Source: Phylloscopus collybita (lineage: Eukaryota; Chordata; Aves; Passeriformes; Phylloscopidae). From it: 64,000 nucleotides of DNA. Shown one piece after another: positions 50,713-63,073 of this stretch. The notes below the pieces were generated by a model, which saw nothing but the letters and a program-made list of their open reading frames with translations, did not search any database and was not told the origin of the DNA. The position numbers and the translations under genes are program-made. The stretch is from assembly GCA_027886175.1 (NCBI GenBank), contig JAJNNQ010000040.1, positions 19,984,001-20,048,000 on the forward strand, given 5' to 3'. Every line of letters starts with the position of its first letter. The stretch's first letter is position 1.

Positions 50713-51239
50713 GGAGGGGTGGGGAGAAAATCTCTTTACTGTGGATGAATTATCATATCCTCTAGATTTTGACTACATGGTGAGAGGGTAAGTTAGCCTG
50801 GATCGCATAGCTGCCCAAAAAGAAAGGGGTTTAGGATCTGTTTGTGGAGTATATGTATTTCTGGCCTTCGACCTTTTTTAATTCACTTCACATGAGAGTT
50901 GTGCATTATTTATAGTGAGTGTGGGAGATGGAAAAAGTACTGTGGAAGAAAGAAAAATAAACCTTTCAATCATGAATTCTGTTTTTGGCTCTGATGCCAG
51001 TTTAGGGCAAGGTGCCAATAATTTTGCACCCAAAATAGAAGTGCTAAAATCCCCCAAAATTCACCAGTCTCACTCATGATCTGAATATTTTCTCACATTA
51101 TAGTTAGGAAGCAAAGCACAGAGTCTTGAGGCATGCATCAGCCTCATGAGGAGAAGAGCAGATCATCTTTTTTTAACTCCTGTCCTCCTGCTGCTTTGAA
51201 TAGCCTTTAATGGCCAGAGAGGACCTGTGTGTTCAGGGC

Positions 51240-51560
51240 TTGTAAAAACAAACCACAGCTCCTCGGGGTTTGTTCTCCAGTGCTTGGGCTCCAGCCTGGG
51301 CCGTACACCAGCACCTCTTGGCTGGGGCCAGGCATGCAGAGAGCTCCCTCAGAGGGCACCCAGGTTTTGGAGCTCTGGAGGACTGTCTTTGGCTCCGGGG
51401 TTTGACAAGGCAGGTGGAGCTCAGTGTAGGGGTTGGTTGAGCAGTGTTGGGCACAAGAGGCCACAGCCGTCAGATGAAGCTGCTCCGCTGCGCGGCCAGG
51501 CTGCTCCCGTCACCGCCGTGCTGGCAGAGAGGCATGGGTGCACTTCGTGGACAGCCTTGT
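51240..51560. other. GC-rich, CpG-containing patch
   Basis: The GC content rises well above the surrounding intron and about ten CpG dinucleotides occur, clustered at 51480-51530 (tccgctgcgcggccag, cccgtcaccgccgtg). Open frames on both strands span it, the longest being the 173-codon + frame at 51227-51748. It might be a small intronic CpG island or decayed GC-rich repeat; no transcript feature proves a role. Confidence 0.5.
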
Positions 51561-52164
51561 GGTATCACAGCTTATTCAAGAAGTTTGTTTTCCTACACCT
51601 TAAGAGTTGTGAGGCCTTCTTCCTGCAGCCTGATGTGCGGTGTGGCCGCTCACACAACTGCACTGCCACAAATGAAGGAACAGTAAGATGGGAACCAGCT
51701 GTGGGAATTTTGCCCGCTGAAGAGAATTTATACAGCAGCTCTTCCTGAGTCTCCCACAAAGAATGATGCTTAGAAGCTCTCAACCAACCTGAGAGGGTTT
51801 GTGTAACTCCTAAGCACTGCACTGGCACTGTTCAACAGTGCCGACCTTTTGTTCAAAGTAAGCATCAAGTCAAGCCATTTCATGCATTTCTTGTTTCACT
51901 TACAGCTGAACTGTTCATTCTGTTTAGTGCTACAGTAAGAATTACTTGAAGATTTGTTTAGAAAACAGGAAGATTGCATACTGTGACTGTCAGCTCAGGT
52001 TACTTGTAAGGGAAGGCAATGCCCTGTATTGTTGAAGCAAGTCAAATGTTATTTATTTTGTGCCTCGATACAGAATAGCCTAATAAACCCCTGTTCAGCC
52101 TAGGTAACAGAGAACATGGAGGCATGTAATGCGTGAGAAGAACAAAAGGATCAAACAACATGGG

Positions 52165-52240
52165 CAGGTTTTTGGTTTGATGTTGGTGGGGTTTTTTTGT
52201 TGGATTTGTTTTTGGGTTTTTTTTTTGGGTATATGTTGTA
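52165..52240. repeat. G/T-rich low-complexity tract
   Basis: Alternating T runs and GG or GGG groups (ggtggggtttttttgttgg and on). Low complexity without strict period. Confidence 0.8.
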
Positions 52241-53394
52241 CTTTTAACATACTTATTCTTCTGTGGCTTCTTCAGAGACTGCAAGGGGACACTTTTAATG
52301 TTGAAAGTATCATGCATTTAGACACCATATAGCTGTGAGATGAATAGGGCAAAGAGTAAGACACAGTGATTCAGCCTGAATCTGAATTGTGGAGCTGTTA
52401 ACTCTCCTTATCTTATACGAAGGGGTGAGACTGGGTCTATAGGATAAGGGAGATAAGGTGGATAGGTGATAGACCTTCTCAATAATCTCATTAATTTTCT
52501 TAGTTTTCTTAGTTAACGTCTATAGTGTTCATTTACACAAGCATTTAAAACTCATCTGAGACCCCAAATTTACAAATTTAAACTTAAAAATACTAAACTT
52601 CCAGCTTTTTGTCTTTTGAACTGTTGTTATTTGTTATTCTACTCCTCATGACCACATTAAAATACTTGAAATTTTTTGTGTGTTAAACTATAAGTGAGGT
52701 TACTTTGTAACCTTCTGGTGTGTTTTGAAACCTAACAAACAGGGAGAAAACAGTACTTTTACTTACAGTGAAGATGTTCCCTTACACTGACTTTAACACC
52801 AGGAGCATTTTTCCCTGCAGTCCTTTAAGTGAAAGAAACAGGGAAGGGAGAATCTGTTCTTCCATCCACAGCAGATCCTGGGCAGTACCTTTGCCCTGAG
52901 GTCCTGCAACTGGGATCCACTACCTTGAATTTTTTTATTTTTTTTTTTGTGCATCTTGCCTGGAGAGAAGAAAACCACTGTCTGCAGAAGTTGCTTAGCT
53001 CTGGGAATCTCAAAGGAAAGTAAGCCCATAAGGTAAACCTACTGCACATAAAAATGCACCCCAGAAGGTCACAATGCTGGCAGTGGAGCACACAGCTGAA
53101 AGAAAAAAAGAGAAACAAATAACAGAATGTGCTTTAAATGAATAAGAAGCTGGAAGTTGGTGAGACAACTGATGGGCCTGCTGGGTAGATTGCTGTGCAC
53201 AGAGGGAGCAGTTCAAGAAAGCAGAATATTGCAGAAATGTTAAATTATTTATTAGTACCAATCCTCACTGCAGATTTGTGCCCACATTTATTGAGAGCTC
53301 AAGTATGAGGTGGCTGAGGTGTTGGACAAAATATATACAGTCTTGTTAGAAATAACATAATGAGAATGTGGAACTATGTGTGAGAAGTCTCTAG

Positions 53395-53670
53395 GAAGCA
53401 TTTAGAGAATTACATCCCAGTAAGCTTATGCTGGTAGTTGGCAAATTAGCTGAATTAATAATTACTGACAGGTCATAATTCATAGCTGGCAGCCATTGAG
53501 ATTGCACAGAAGGAAATGATGCCAGACTGACAGGGAGAAAGGTGTTTTGGAATATGGAAAATCATTTGGTTCAAATAATGAAAGCTTTTAGAAAGTTTTG
53601 TTGTCCTTCGCAGATGGTTATTAAAAAACATGGTATGACTAAGATGGCTCAAAACCTGTACTGAACATGG
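53395..53670 (+). mobile_element. Ancient CR1/L3-like LINE relic, ORF2 part
   Basis: The blocks gaattacatcccagtaagct, tggtagttggcaaattagct, gaaatgatgccagactgac and aatcatttggttcaaataat resemble the reverse-transcriptase region of an old amniote CR1/L3-like LINE (known blocks: aattacaggccagtgagcct, gggcaaattaattgaaa, ggaaatcatgccagac). It is heavily decayed, with no long open frame. It may be one insertion together with the relic at 54140-54520. Confidence 0.5.
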
Positions 53671-54139
53671 AAGCAAAAGGTGCATTACCCACTTAGATCT
53701 TTTAGCAGTGGTATGTTGACAGATCCCCACTTCAAACTGGTGGGGACTGTTCTGTTCTCAGAAGCATGGAACAGCACTGTTGTACCATTTTGCCTGCCCC
53801 ATTAGCCTTGCTGAAAGGCAGAATGGGGAATTGTCTAAATCGTGTCTGATCCCTGAGCATGGAGAGCTATGAGGCTGCCACTCCTACACCTCCCCTTGGA
53901 GAGCTCCACTTAGGAAGGAGCTGCACCTGAGAATAGCAGACTCTTTTTTGGTATGTGGCTGACTTGAAAAATAATAGTAATAGAAAAAATCCAAGTAATT
54001 TTGAAAACATGTCATTAAGAATGGCCATTAAGAATAGGAAAAGTAATAAAGAACAGCATGGAGATTGTTACCAGAAGTAAAAGCTGATACATCAAGAACA
54101 CCCTTGTCTCACCTCAAAATAGCATTCAAGAGTTAGTGG
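53671..54139. other. Sequence between two LINE relics
   Basis: Not recognised. It could be further decayed LINE, or unrelated sequence inserted between the two parts. The section at 53740-53940 is moderately GC-rich and differs in style from its flanks. Confidence 0.35.
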
Positions 54140-54520
54140 GAGTTCTGGGAACACAAGATGAAGCTGGAAAAGAACCGGGGAAGTCTCAGTCGTGGAGAGT
54201 AAGCGAAGAAAATTGTGTCTGTTTACCTTAGAAAGCAGATGAGTCAGAGAAGAGGCGTGCTAAAACTGTATAAACCAGCAAATGGTAATGAGAAGGTAGA
54301 TTGGGGTAAGTTTCTGTTTGCGTGTCTTAAAGCACTAAAGTGAGCGACTATTTAAAGAAATCAGAAGGTTGCAAATTCCAAAACTGATAAAAGGAAATTT
54401 TTGTTCAGATCTGTGATTAAAGTGGGAAAGTCACTAGAGCGAGCAGTAAGTTGTTCTACTGCAGAATTCAGCAAAGTTTTTAAAAGGTTATTTTAATGCA
54501 TATCAGAAATACTCACATCT
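54140..54520 (+). mobile_element. Ancient CR1/L3-like LINE relic, 3' part
   Basis: This aligns by eye with the 3' region of an old amniote CR1/L3-like LINE: ctgtttaccttagaaagcag (known: ctgtttagcttagaaaagag), ctaaaactgtataaaccagc, aaatggtaatgagaaggtag, attggggtaagtttctgttt, ggttgcaaattccaaaactg, ataaaaggaaatttttgttc and gaattcagcaaagtttttaa. The run of blocks in the right order and spacing gives good support. It is much older than the CR1 fragments elsewhere in the window. Confidence 0.78.
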
Positions 54521-57500
54521 ACTGTAATCCATGTTGACCAGTTTTGGAGGGAATATTAGACTTAAGTTTTTAAGACTAGCTACCAGGGATATTTTCATAT
54601 TCTGTCGCTAGTTGTGCTTCCTTCTTAACATAAAGTGTTAGGTTAGTGGTGTAACTCATTAATAGTTGTATGCAAGGTGTGAAATTCCTTCTGATTCTCA
54701 GTAAGGGTGATTCCCACCTTCTCTTGAAGTGGCCAAGATCTGTGGCTAAACAGATGCGTTCAGGGATGGGATTCCATAAATGTAATGAGGTCAGGAACTG
54801 ATGTGATTTTGAATTTGGGTAGAAGGTGTTGAGTTGCCTTTTTTTGGTCATATGTGCATTACTTGTGTGAGTAAAAGATCTTTGTCTCTTAAAAAGGCCC
54901 TAAAGCAAGGGAGCTTTCTGCACTTGTGTTCTGGAGTTTGTTTCACTTACAGTGACTGGAAGGCATGATGTAAGGAACTGTTGTCATTGCTGGAGGCCTT
55001 CAGTTAAACTGTTAATAGAAATAATTGAACCTAAGCTAAGAAAATGATTGGTTTTCTTTGCCTGCAAAAGCACATCTCATTGGGGCAGTTCCAGTGCTTG
55101 TGGTTTTCATGGATGTGCATGTGAGTGTGTGATGTGTATGTGAGTACATAATGATGAGCAGTTCATTTTTGTCATTCTTGATTTTTGTCAAGATTTTAGT
55201 TGGATTAAATTATATTTGTCTATATATGAATTTGACACTTGCAAGATACCAGCAGTCAGTTCATGTAGTCCTGCCATTTTACCTGATGTTAACCTCCCCA
55301 GGAGCAGTCTTACATTCAGCTCAGGGCTGGTGTAATTATTCTCTTGAGTTGTGCTTCTTTATAGGTGACATGATATTTTAGGATAATTCACAATATTCCA
55401 AACAATAATTAATGATGTTGTATACACATTTCAAAGGTATGAGTTAAATATTTGAAAATACCTTGGAAATCAAACCCTCTTGAGAAGGGAAAGCTATATA
55501 TGCAAAAAAAAAAAAGAAACTAATTTCTGCTTAATTGCCAGAAGATAAGGTAATTCCAATATGTTAATGGAAAATGCTGATATTTGGCCTTCAAATGGCA
55601 AGCATAATGCAAGCCTGCTGGTTGGAATCAGTGAAATGGTACGGAAAAAAGCCCTACCTCCTAGAGAGTTTGGGGAAATCAATGCCTAATAAACCGTGCA
55701 TATGCCTGTGCAGTAATAATAACAGAATTTTAGAAAGATTAAGAAGACTGGCATGATTTCTGTTAAAATAGCATTAACTAACTGGGTCATAAATGCAAGA
55801 TTATTAACTCTAGATGACTGGCTTATGGTTACAGTATCTCAGCTACTGGGTTTTCATGGCATTAACAACCGACTCTCCAGTGCATGAGTCTGTATCACAT
55901 GGTTTTATTTTTAGCACCGATAAATCTAATATTTCAAGATCATGTGAAGCTGGGCAGTGAAGGTTTCTCAGTAGCTGCCTCTTCTGCACCCCCTCACTCT
56001 GCAGGAAGACACTGCCCAGGGCTCCCTGAATCGTACTCTATCTCACTCAACAAAGGTATCAGCTTTGGCAAATGGCACGTTAGGAGCAAAATCATTCTTC
56101 TGATACTGAGTTTGGGATCTGGTGATTCATGCAGTGTCAGGATGGTTGGGAGAGTGGCTGCAAGCCAGGCAGGGTGCCCTGCCATGGCTCATACCAAACA
56201 GTGGTTGGGTGTGAGCATCATGGATACTTGGGTGAAACATTTTTGTTATTTTCTACAGAAATGTAGAAACTTTGAAGGAATTACTGTATAGAAATGATGG
56301 CAAAGCAGAATGTAACTGCAAGGATGTGGTTGGTGCTGACATGGAGGTTTGCTGAAATACTTCTGGCTGGGGGGCTGGGATGGTGGACAAAGCAGGAGGA
56401 GGCAGTGGTTGCCATGAGCTGTGTATCCAGCTTCCAGCTGAAGCGCTGGGATAGTGGATGATGGAGGAAACTAGTAGGTGAGAGCTGTGGCTGTGGGATT
56501 TCTGTGCTGCACCATTTGGGGATGCTTAGCTGGAGCCTTCTCAGCTCAGCTTCATCTCCTGCCCTGTGCTAGCTGAGGTTGCTCATGAGTCAGCTTTCTG
56601 GGGCTCCTTCACTCCTCCATCTAAATGTTGAGGTACTTGACAGTCCCCGTACTATCCTTGAGTCCAGCACAGAGTACTCTTTGGTACTGCATAAAGAACT
56701 TGGTGAAAATCACTCTCTGTTGGATCTAGGGTCCCAGTGTTGGTTCCATGCATTTCATCTGTGGCCCTAGTTCTCCATCTCCCTGTTTTTGGAGAGAGAG
56801 AGACCTCCTGTTTTCTCTGTTATGATGTGATGCACTCAGAACCACACGTACAATTAGTCTCCCTCCCAAGACCACTAGCTGCTTGATGTGAGTAAACAGT
56901 TTCCAAGTAGAGTTGTTTGATCATCATGCTAGTGGTGTCAAAGGTTTCTGAGAAAGTTAATGTTTCCTGTGTTTCACTCTGTTGCTCTATAGGAAGTGTT
57001 GTGCTCTGGAAATGTAAGCAAACTAAGGTTTCAATGTGTAACAAGAGCACACACAGAGCAAAACTTACTGGAATGCCCGATTGCTTGCAGACATGAAAAT
57101 AGCTGGCAGACCATCTAGACAGCCATCCCCTATACTGCCAGACTGCAGACAGGCACAAATATGTGATTTAATCATAGTTATAGAAAGACACAGATCATTC
57201 CTCTTTACCTTCCTGCATAGAATAGGACTGTTCTATATGCTATTTAGAATAGGGCTTTCTCTTCATCACATACTTACCCTGAAATAATATGTCTTTAGTC
57301 CATGTATGTGCAACCCTTCAGCACTGAAATAAGCTTTAAAGTGATACTGTTCTGTAAAAACATTAGGAAATTAAAGTAATTTATGTTCATTAATAAACCA
57401 CAATTATTTTTCTTAACTCTCAGTAATGAATAAGAAAACAAGGTTTTAATAACAGAACCACTGAACTTCAATAACCATGTCAGTTAAAAAAAATTCCCTG

Positions 57501-58049
57501 CAATATACCTTTTTACAATATGTGAAAATTTGTATGAAGTGTTTCCAAAGGTTGGCTTCATTCCACCTTTTCTTTTAGAAGATTGTTCAGCTATTCCTTT
57601 CATTGCTGAAAGCTTTACTTGATATTTAACCTAAAGTACAGTTTCCTGAATATCATCCTATTTCTTACATTTAACATTTCATAACAGTAACATTTAATAA
57701 CATCATGCCTTCCTCGTTTTTTCATGTCATTCCAGTACTTGCTGACCCTTTGCACGACTGCTTTGCCAGTATGCATTCTTTTATTTTATTATTTGCCTCT
57801 AATATAATATCTCAAAACTTGGATTGCTTTCCATGCTTTAAAACTCTTTTAAGAAGGATAAAACTTAACTTAAAATTTGTTAATCATAAAGAAAAGAAAA
57901 TTATGCATAGAATGAAGGCAAGTATTTTCTCCAGCCCTGTCTGAAGTAATGCTGTAGATGCTTGATAAGGGGTCAATGTTTTCTGCTTTTGAGTTTGAAT
58001 TCATTGGACTGTGACAGTCAGAGACCTGGTGGCACCGTTCTTCTAATTC
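54521..58049. other. Intronic sequence with no gene recognised
   Basis: About 3.5 kb with no supported exon, transposon or strong repeat. A T/G-rich patch lies near 55105-55150. The open frame at 55884-56291 (135 codons) has no recognisable domain. Confidence 0.45.
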
Positions 58050-58300
58050 ACTCCAGGATACCACTGGCCTTCTTGGCCACCAGGACATACTGCTGGCTTG
58101 TGGACAGCTTGTTGTCCACCAGGACCCCCAGGTCCTTCTCTGCAGAGTTGCTTCCCAGCAGGTCAGTCCCCAGTCTGTGCTGGTGCCTGGGGTTGTTCGT
58201 CCTGAGGGGCAGGGCCCTGCATTTGCCTTTGCTGAACTTCAGACAGTTCCTCTCTGGTCTTCTCTCCAGCCTGTCAGGGCTCTTCTGAAGTTCCTTGAAA
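58050..58300 (-). mobile_element. CR1 LINE fragment, ORF2 C-terminal part, reverse orientation
   Basis: On the minus strand the translation includes LKFSKGKCRALPLRTNNPRH, then SAEKDLGVLVDNKLSTSQQ and AAKKA-like VAKKASGILE, the conserved tail of the CR1 reverse-transcriptase ORF. On the + strand it shows the complements: ggccttcttggccaccagga, cttgttgtccaccaggaccc and ccaggtccttctctgcagag. The reading frame is still open over about 95 codons, though the 5' part and the whole 3' end of the element are missing. Confidence 0.95.
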
Positions 58301-60130
58301 ACTGCTTTCTGAACCACTGGTAATGAATACATTTGTTAGTATTTGCATTAGATAAGGTGTAGTAATGTCCTTAGTTAGGTGTGTGTTACCTGTCACCCTT
58401 ACTGCCAGCAATCTGATAGTTCCACGGTGACCCTTATATCCCACTGGGGTGCCCAGGGATTACATTCCCAACCTACAGTTTGCCCCTCTTGAGGCTAATA
58501 CAGCATTTTATAGTTCTGTAGAGTAAACCTTCCCTGCAGAGATTCCCTAGCCTGGTTTTTGCTTTGTCTTCAAGCCTAAAGACTCCATAGGCTCTACTTG
58601 ATCATACATACATGGGGGTCAATTTTAGTTGAGACTTCTGTGTGCCACAGTGGTAAAAAACAATAGCAGTGATTTGTGCTTTTTTGCCTGTTACTATCCT
58701 TCTGTCCAAGTAACTAATTCAGCCTTGTATTTATAGCTCCCTTGTGTTCTCTGAAAAGTCAGGCAAGTGAAATTATTGGTCACTTGGCCAACTCCATCTT
58801 GATACCGTTTTTTTTCATGGAGAAATAGCAAATGTCGATAAAACTTCTTAAGAGAGTTTTCATCTGAAAACAGTCTGTGCAGAATTGCAGGCCAGCCAAG
58901 GCAAGGATAGCATTTTCAAAATCTGCTATTTGGCATTTCTTAGAGTATGGCATTTCTTTATCTGGTGTTCACATTGTCAGAAGTTTGTATCACATTATTT
59001 CAAATTAAGTGGCGTCTCAAGCCTGAATCACAGCCTCCATGGGGGTAATGTGTGTTAATACTTATACACACATCTATATGTATGTATATATTAACCAAAT
59101 AATTCTTGGTAGGTGTCTGTTGTCTTATTTTTTCTAATATGCTAAGCTAAACATCTTGCATTTAAATATTGAGATTTTTAGTTATTGTGTTGTTGATTTA
59201 GTTCTCCTTTTTATACCTTTCTGTCCTGAGAGGTGCAGGTGCTGAGTGGCTTTCTGCCCTTTCTGCATTCCCTCCTTTACTAACTGGTCACTCCCTTACA
59301 TTGTCCTTCTTGGAGGTAGACACTATTTAATTTTTCACTTTGTTTTCTATGTCCATTTCAGCAATTATACAGTCTCTTCAGTAGCTGTCCTAAGTGTCAC
59401 TAGCTGAGCATTGAGGTTCAGGTGGTGGCCTTTTGCTGGAAGTTAAAGCAGGTGTCCTACCTTTGCAAAATAACATGGTGGAATTTCCTTAATCCCACAA
59501 AAGGATCAGGGATGTGCATTCTCCATGAGTCACACAAAGACAGTGCAGGCAGTCCAATAAAAATTATATAAATGCTTTCTTTTCTCAGTACCTGTGACTA
59601 ATTTAAGGTCACCACTATTCCTCAAGTGGACAGAAATGTTCTATAATGGCATGTAACTCTCACAGAGGCCATGTGGGTGGACTTGATGGTTGGGGTAACA
59701 ATAGTTGGGTATTTCAGATAGCAAAGTAGTCCCACTTCAGCAGTGAAGTGCCCAGCTGTACCATCTGTCTCAAATCCAGCTTATAACTCAGCCTAATTAC
59801 ATTAGTGCACAGCTATTATCACCTGGGAGATCATAATACATTTGAGGAGTTGATGTGAGCTTCTTCTGAAGTTTGGATTATTTTTAGTTTTATTTATTTG
59901 TGTTTGAAAAAAATATTTAGGGTTGAAGTATTGTGGCTCTTGGAGAAATAATCATGCTGGACAACACTGTGGGATACTCCTTGTGGATTTTAAGGTCTTT
60001 TCTGGTTACACTGGTTACAAAAATCAAGTTTTTACTGTATCTCTTAAAGAGTGATGTTCATCTCCTTAGAGAGGGCTTGCAGAAATTTTGTGCAGCAGTC
60101 AGGTTCTATCTAAGACTTGTTCGGTGAACC

Positions 60131-60166
60131 TTTACAGTGATTTCAGCTAAGCTAAATCACTGTAAA
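60131..60166. repeat. Perfect 13-bp hairpin, 10-nt loop
   Basis: Arm 60131-60143 (TTTACAGTGATTT) pairs perfectly with 60154-60166 (AAATCACTGTAAA) around cagctaagct, which itself contains two agct units. Confidence 0.93.
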
Positions 60167-60342
60167 GCTAAATTAGAGTCTAACCTGTAAAATCATGAAG
60201 AGCATCACTGATCAGCTTCTGATTATAAAATGTCCACCACAAATGCCAATGGTGATGCTCAGAAACCTGGAATAATGTTACTTAATTGTTGTGCTGTATA
60301 AGTTCGAATATCTGACAAGCAAAAAATGATCTGTCACCTTGG

Positions 60343-60387
60343 TATATTTGAGATAGACAGACTTAGTGTATTTGAGATGAGCAGATC
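60343..60387. repeat. Tandem duplication, period 24
   Basis: tatttgagatagacagact at 60345 recurs as tatttgagatgagcaga at 60369. Confidence 0.75.
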
Positions 60388-60894
60388 CCCTGTGTGTGGT
60401 CGTGAGACACCATTATTTTTCTGGCACTTCTCAGAATAGACTCCAGAAAGTGAAGAACTTGTGTTACCTCCTTCCTCTTGTTAACTAGCACAGTTTTATA
60501 TAACAGAATTTATATTACAATTTTAAGAGTTTTCTTTTAAAATTTCCTAGTAGAGTTTTGGTTTTTTTTCTTTCTTGAATAATGTTTTGGGATTAATATA
60601 TGCATGTAATGTTATAAAATTATATTTCACTATTATGTGACCACTTGATCAGGAATTTTTAGCCACTGAATTGGGAAGATTGAGTATAAGGGAGAGTGTG
60701 TCTGTCATAGTCAGTTCACTGGCTTTTTCCAGCAATACATTGCCCTGGGGGTATTCCTGAACAAGATACCATTTACAAGGTAGGAAGACAGTACAGGAAT
60801 TCCTAAGTAGCTGCAGTTAGAAAGTAGAGTAGAGCTAGCGGATTCTAAGTTGGAATGGTTTTCAATAGTGTTTATTGTTAACCTGTTTCCTCAG

Positions 60895-61001
60895 TTTGTT
60901 GTTGTTGTTGTTTTTTGTGGTGGTTTTTTTGGGGGGGAGGGGTTCTTTAATTTTGTTGGGGGTTTTTTTAGGCGGTGGTGTTGGTTTTTTGTTTTTTTTT
61001 T
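60895..61001. repeat. G/T-rich tract with G runs
   Basis: Begins as a GTT repeat (60897-60910) and continues with T runs and G runs of seven, four and five (60931-60962), giving a possible G-quadruplex on the + strand. Confidence 0.85.
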
Positions 61002-62991
61002 AATGTAATCACTTGGTGCTCCTTTATTTTGGATATTTTTAAAAGGAAGAGCCATAGAGAGCAACAAGAAGAGCCATAGATTCTCTTAAAAGGTTTCTAT
61101 ATCTCTACATCCAATATTTTTCTCTATTTTTAGCCAGGTTAAAAAAAAAAAAAAGATAATATTTTAAATCTGCTTTATGCTGGGGGTGTTTTGGTTGGAT
61201 TTTTTCTTCCCTCAAAACTTCTAACAAATATGTGCATGGGCTCTGTATTCATATAGCACTGATGAGGCATTGGTGGATGTCAGTGAGTGTTGTTTTTATT
61301 CTTAAAGCATGAGGTTCATTTACAATGAGCTCCTCATACTCAGTCCAAAAGTGAATGTAAATGTGGAGGGTTTTGAAATGGTCCTGATTCGTACCATCTG
61401 TAATGTAATTTTGTCAGATGTTAGTTAAATGAGCATTAGGCTCGTGAACTTTTAATTTAATGTAGACTAAATACCAGAGATTTTAAATCTACTGCTTTTT
61501 TTTTTTTTTTCTTGTGGGAAAATACTCCACCATAGATGCTCAAACCCAAGGAACTGCCAACTCAGCACAGTTATTGCATGTGTCTTATTTTTACAGGAAT
61601 GAACCTTTCCTAATGGTTCAGTAAGTAATTTGCTAGAAAGAGGAGGAACTATATTGTTTTTGGTATTTTGATCTTACAGCAAAATGCGTGCCCATCTTTA
61701 GCTAGAGTAGTTGTCTCTGCTTGCTTTAGTACGATGTTTTATCTGTATGGGAACTACAACAAAATGAAATGAAAGTACTATTTTATCCCTTGCTCATCCT
61801 TACCAACATTCAGTTTTGATTTATTTTTATTTAACTTGGACTTGCCCTTGTGTTTATAGGGAGTATGTATGGGCAATTAAACAGACTTATCTACAGCCTA
61901 AGTACAGGATGACAGCATTGACAAGAGACAGGGGTAGTAATGTGTGTGCTATAAAGGAATTCACCTCAATGGAACTGAGTGTGGCATAGTTTTAAAATTG
62001 TTTTTCTGTGGAAACAGCTGTCTTTTCTGTGAAAGAGCTTTTGGGACTTGAGAATCCTTATGAGGGGAAGGAAGTCAAAAGCATACTGCAGACCGTCTCA
62101 CTGTCACGCTGTTGTCTGCAAGATTGGAGAAGAGCAGACCTCCACCAATTTCCCTTCCAAGAACATAATAGTGTGCAGCTATCTTGTGCATATGGGTGGT
62201 TAAGTCTTAATTTTTCATGCCTTAGTTATTTTCCTTCCAGTCATAACCAACTATTTTCTTTAACAACCCTTGAAGGAATAGCTAACGAACTTATTTAACT
62301 GAGAACCAGTAGCTAGATACCAACATCTTCTCATCTATGTTAGATTCATATCACCTGTTATTTTTCTCACATGCAACTTTCTGTTCTGACCTGTCAAATC
62401 TTCTGCTGCCCAAACAAATGTGTGGGATATACTTTGGCTGCAGCTGATTTCTGTTGGTGTGGGTTTTTTTTTTTAATGTCCCCCATAACTGTGGTTGTCT
62501 GAAGTCACAATTAAATGTGGTGAGTCCAGAGTGAAAAGAGTAATCCCCTTAGAGCTGTGAGCCACTTCATTCATAGGAGCATTATACTTCTTGTTTGGTA
62601 CCTGTGAGGAGTCTTGGGCATGCTTTTCTCGAAATTAGGCGATAACATAACACATTTTGTGCTCTGTGAACAAATAAAATGGTTACGTGGCAAATCCTTG
62701 GGACTAATAGACATGGAGGAGGGTGTATTTCTTAAAATGAAGTGTATCACTTAAGGAGACTTGTAAAGCTTTAAAGCCTTTCTGAGTCCTCATCTTGGCA
62801 GTTTGCTATCAAGGCCCCTAAATGTATTCAGTGAGATGTTGACAGTCTAGGTATTTTTAAGACAACATCTTACACTAACGGCATTCCTTCCTCAAAGCAG
62901 CTCTCAAAAGATTTTTTTTTTTTGCCATTGTCTATTCGCCAAAATCATTTCCTTAAGCTTTTAAAGATCGGACTGGCATCCAGTGGGGATT

Positions 62992-63073
62992 GGATGCCAA
63001 CCATATGATACCTTTCAAAAATAGGTATATGTGGATGCCAGCTTCAAGATACCTTTTAAAAATAGGTATGTTT
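62992..63073. repeat. Two-copy tandem duplication, 41-base unit
   Basis: Copies at 62992-63032 and 63033-63073 both begin ggatgcca and share gatacctttyaaaaataggt. They differ at roughly eight positions. Each copy contains a short inverted pair, atacct and aggtat. A reverse copy tggcatcc lies just upstream at 62974-62981. Confidence 0.88.

Larger units (their letters stand above)
49219..53394. other. Intronic sequence with GC-rich patch and simple repeats
   Basis: About 4.2 kb with no supported exon. It includes the A26 run at 50687-50712, a GC-rich patch at 51240-51560 and a G/T-rich tract at 52165-52240. A 54-nt segment at 51629-51682 is bounded by splice-like signals but has no other support. 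Confidence 0.45.
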
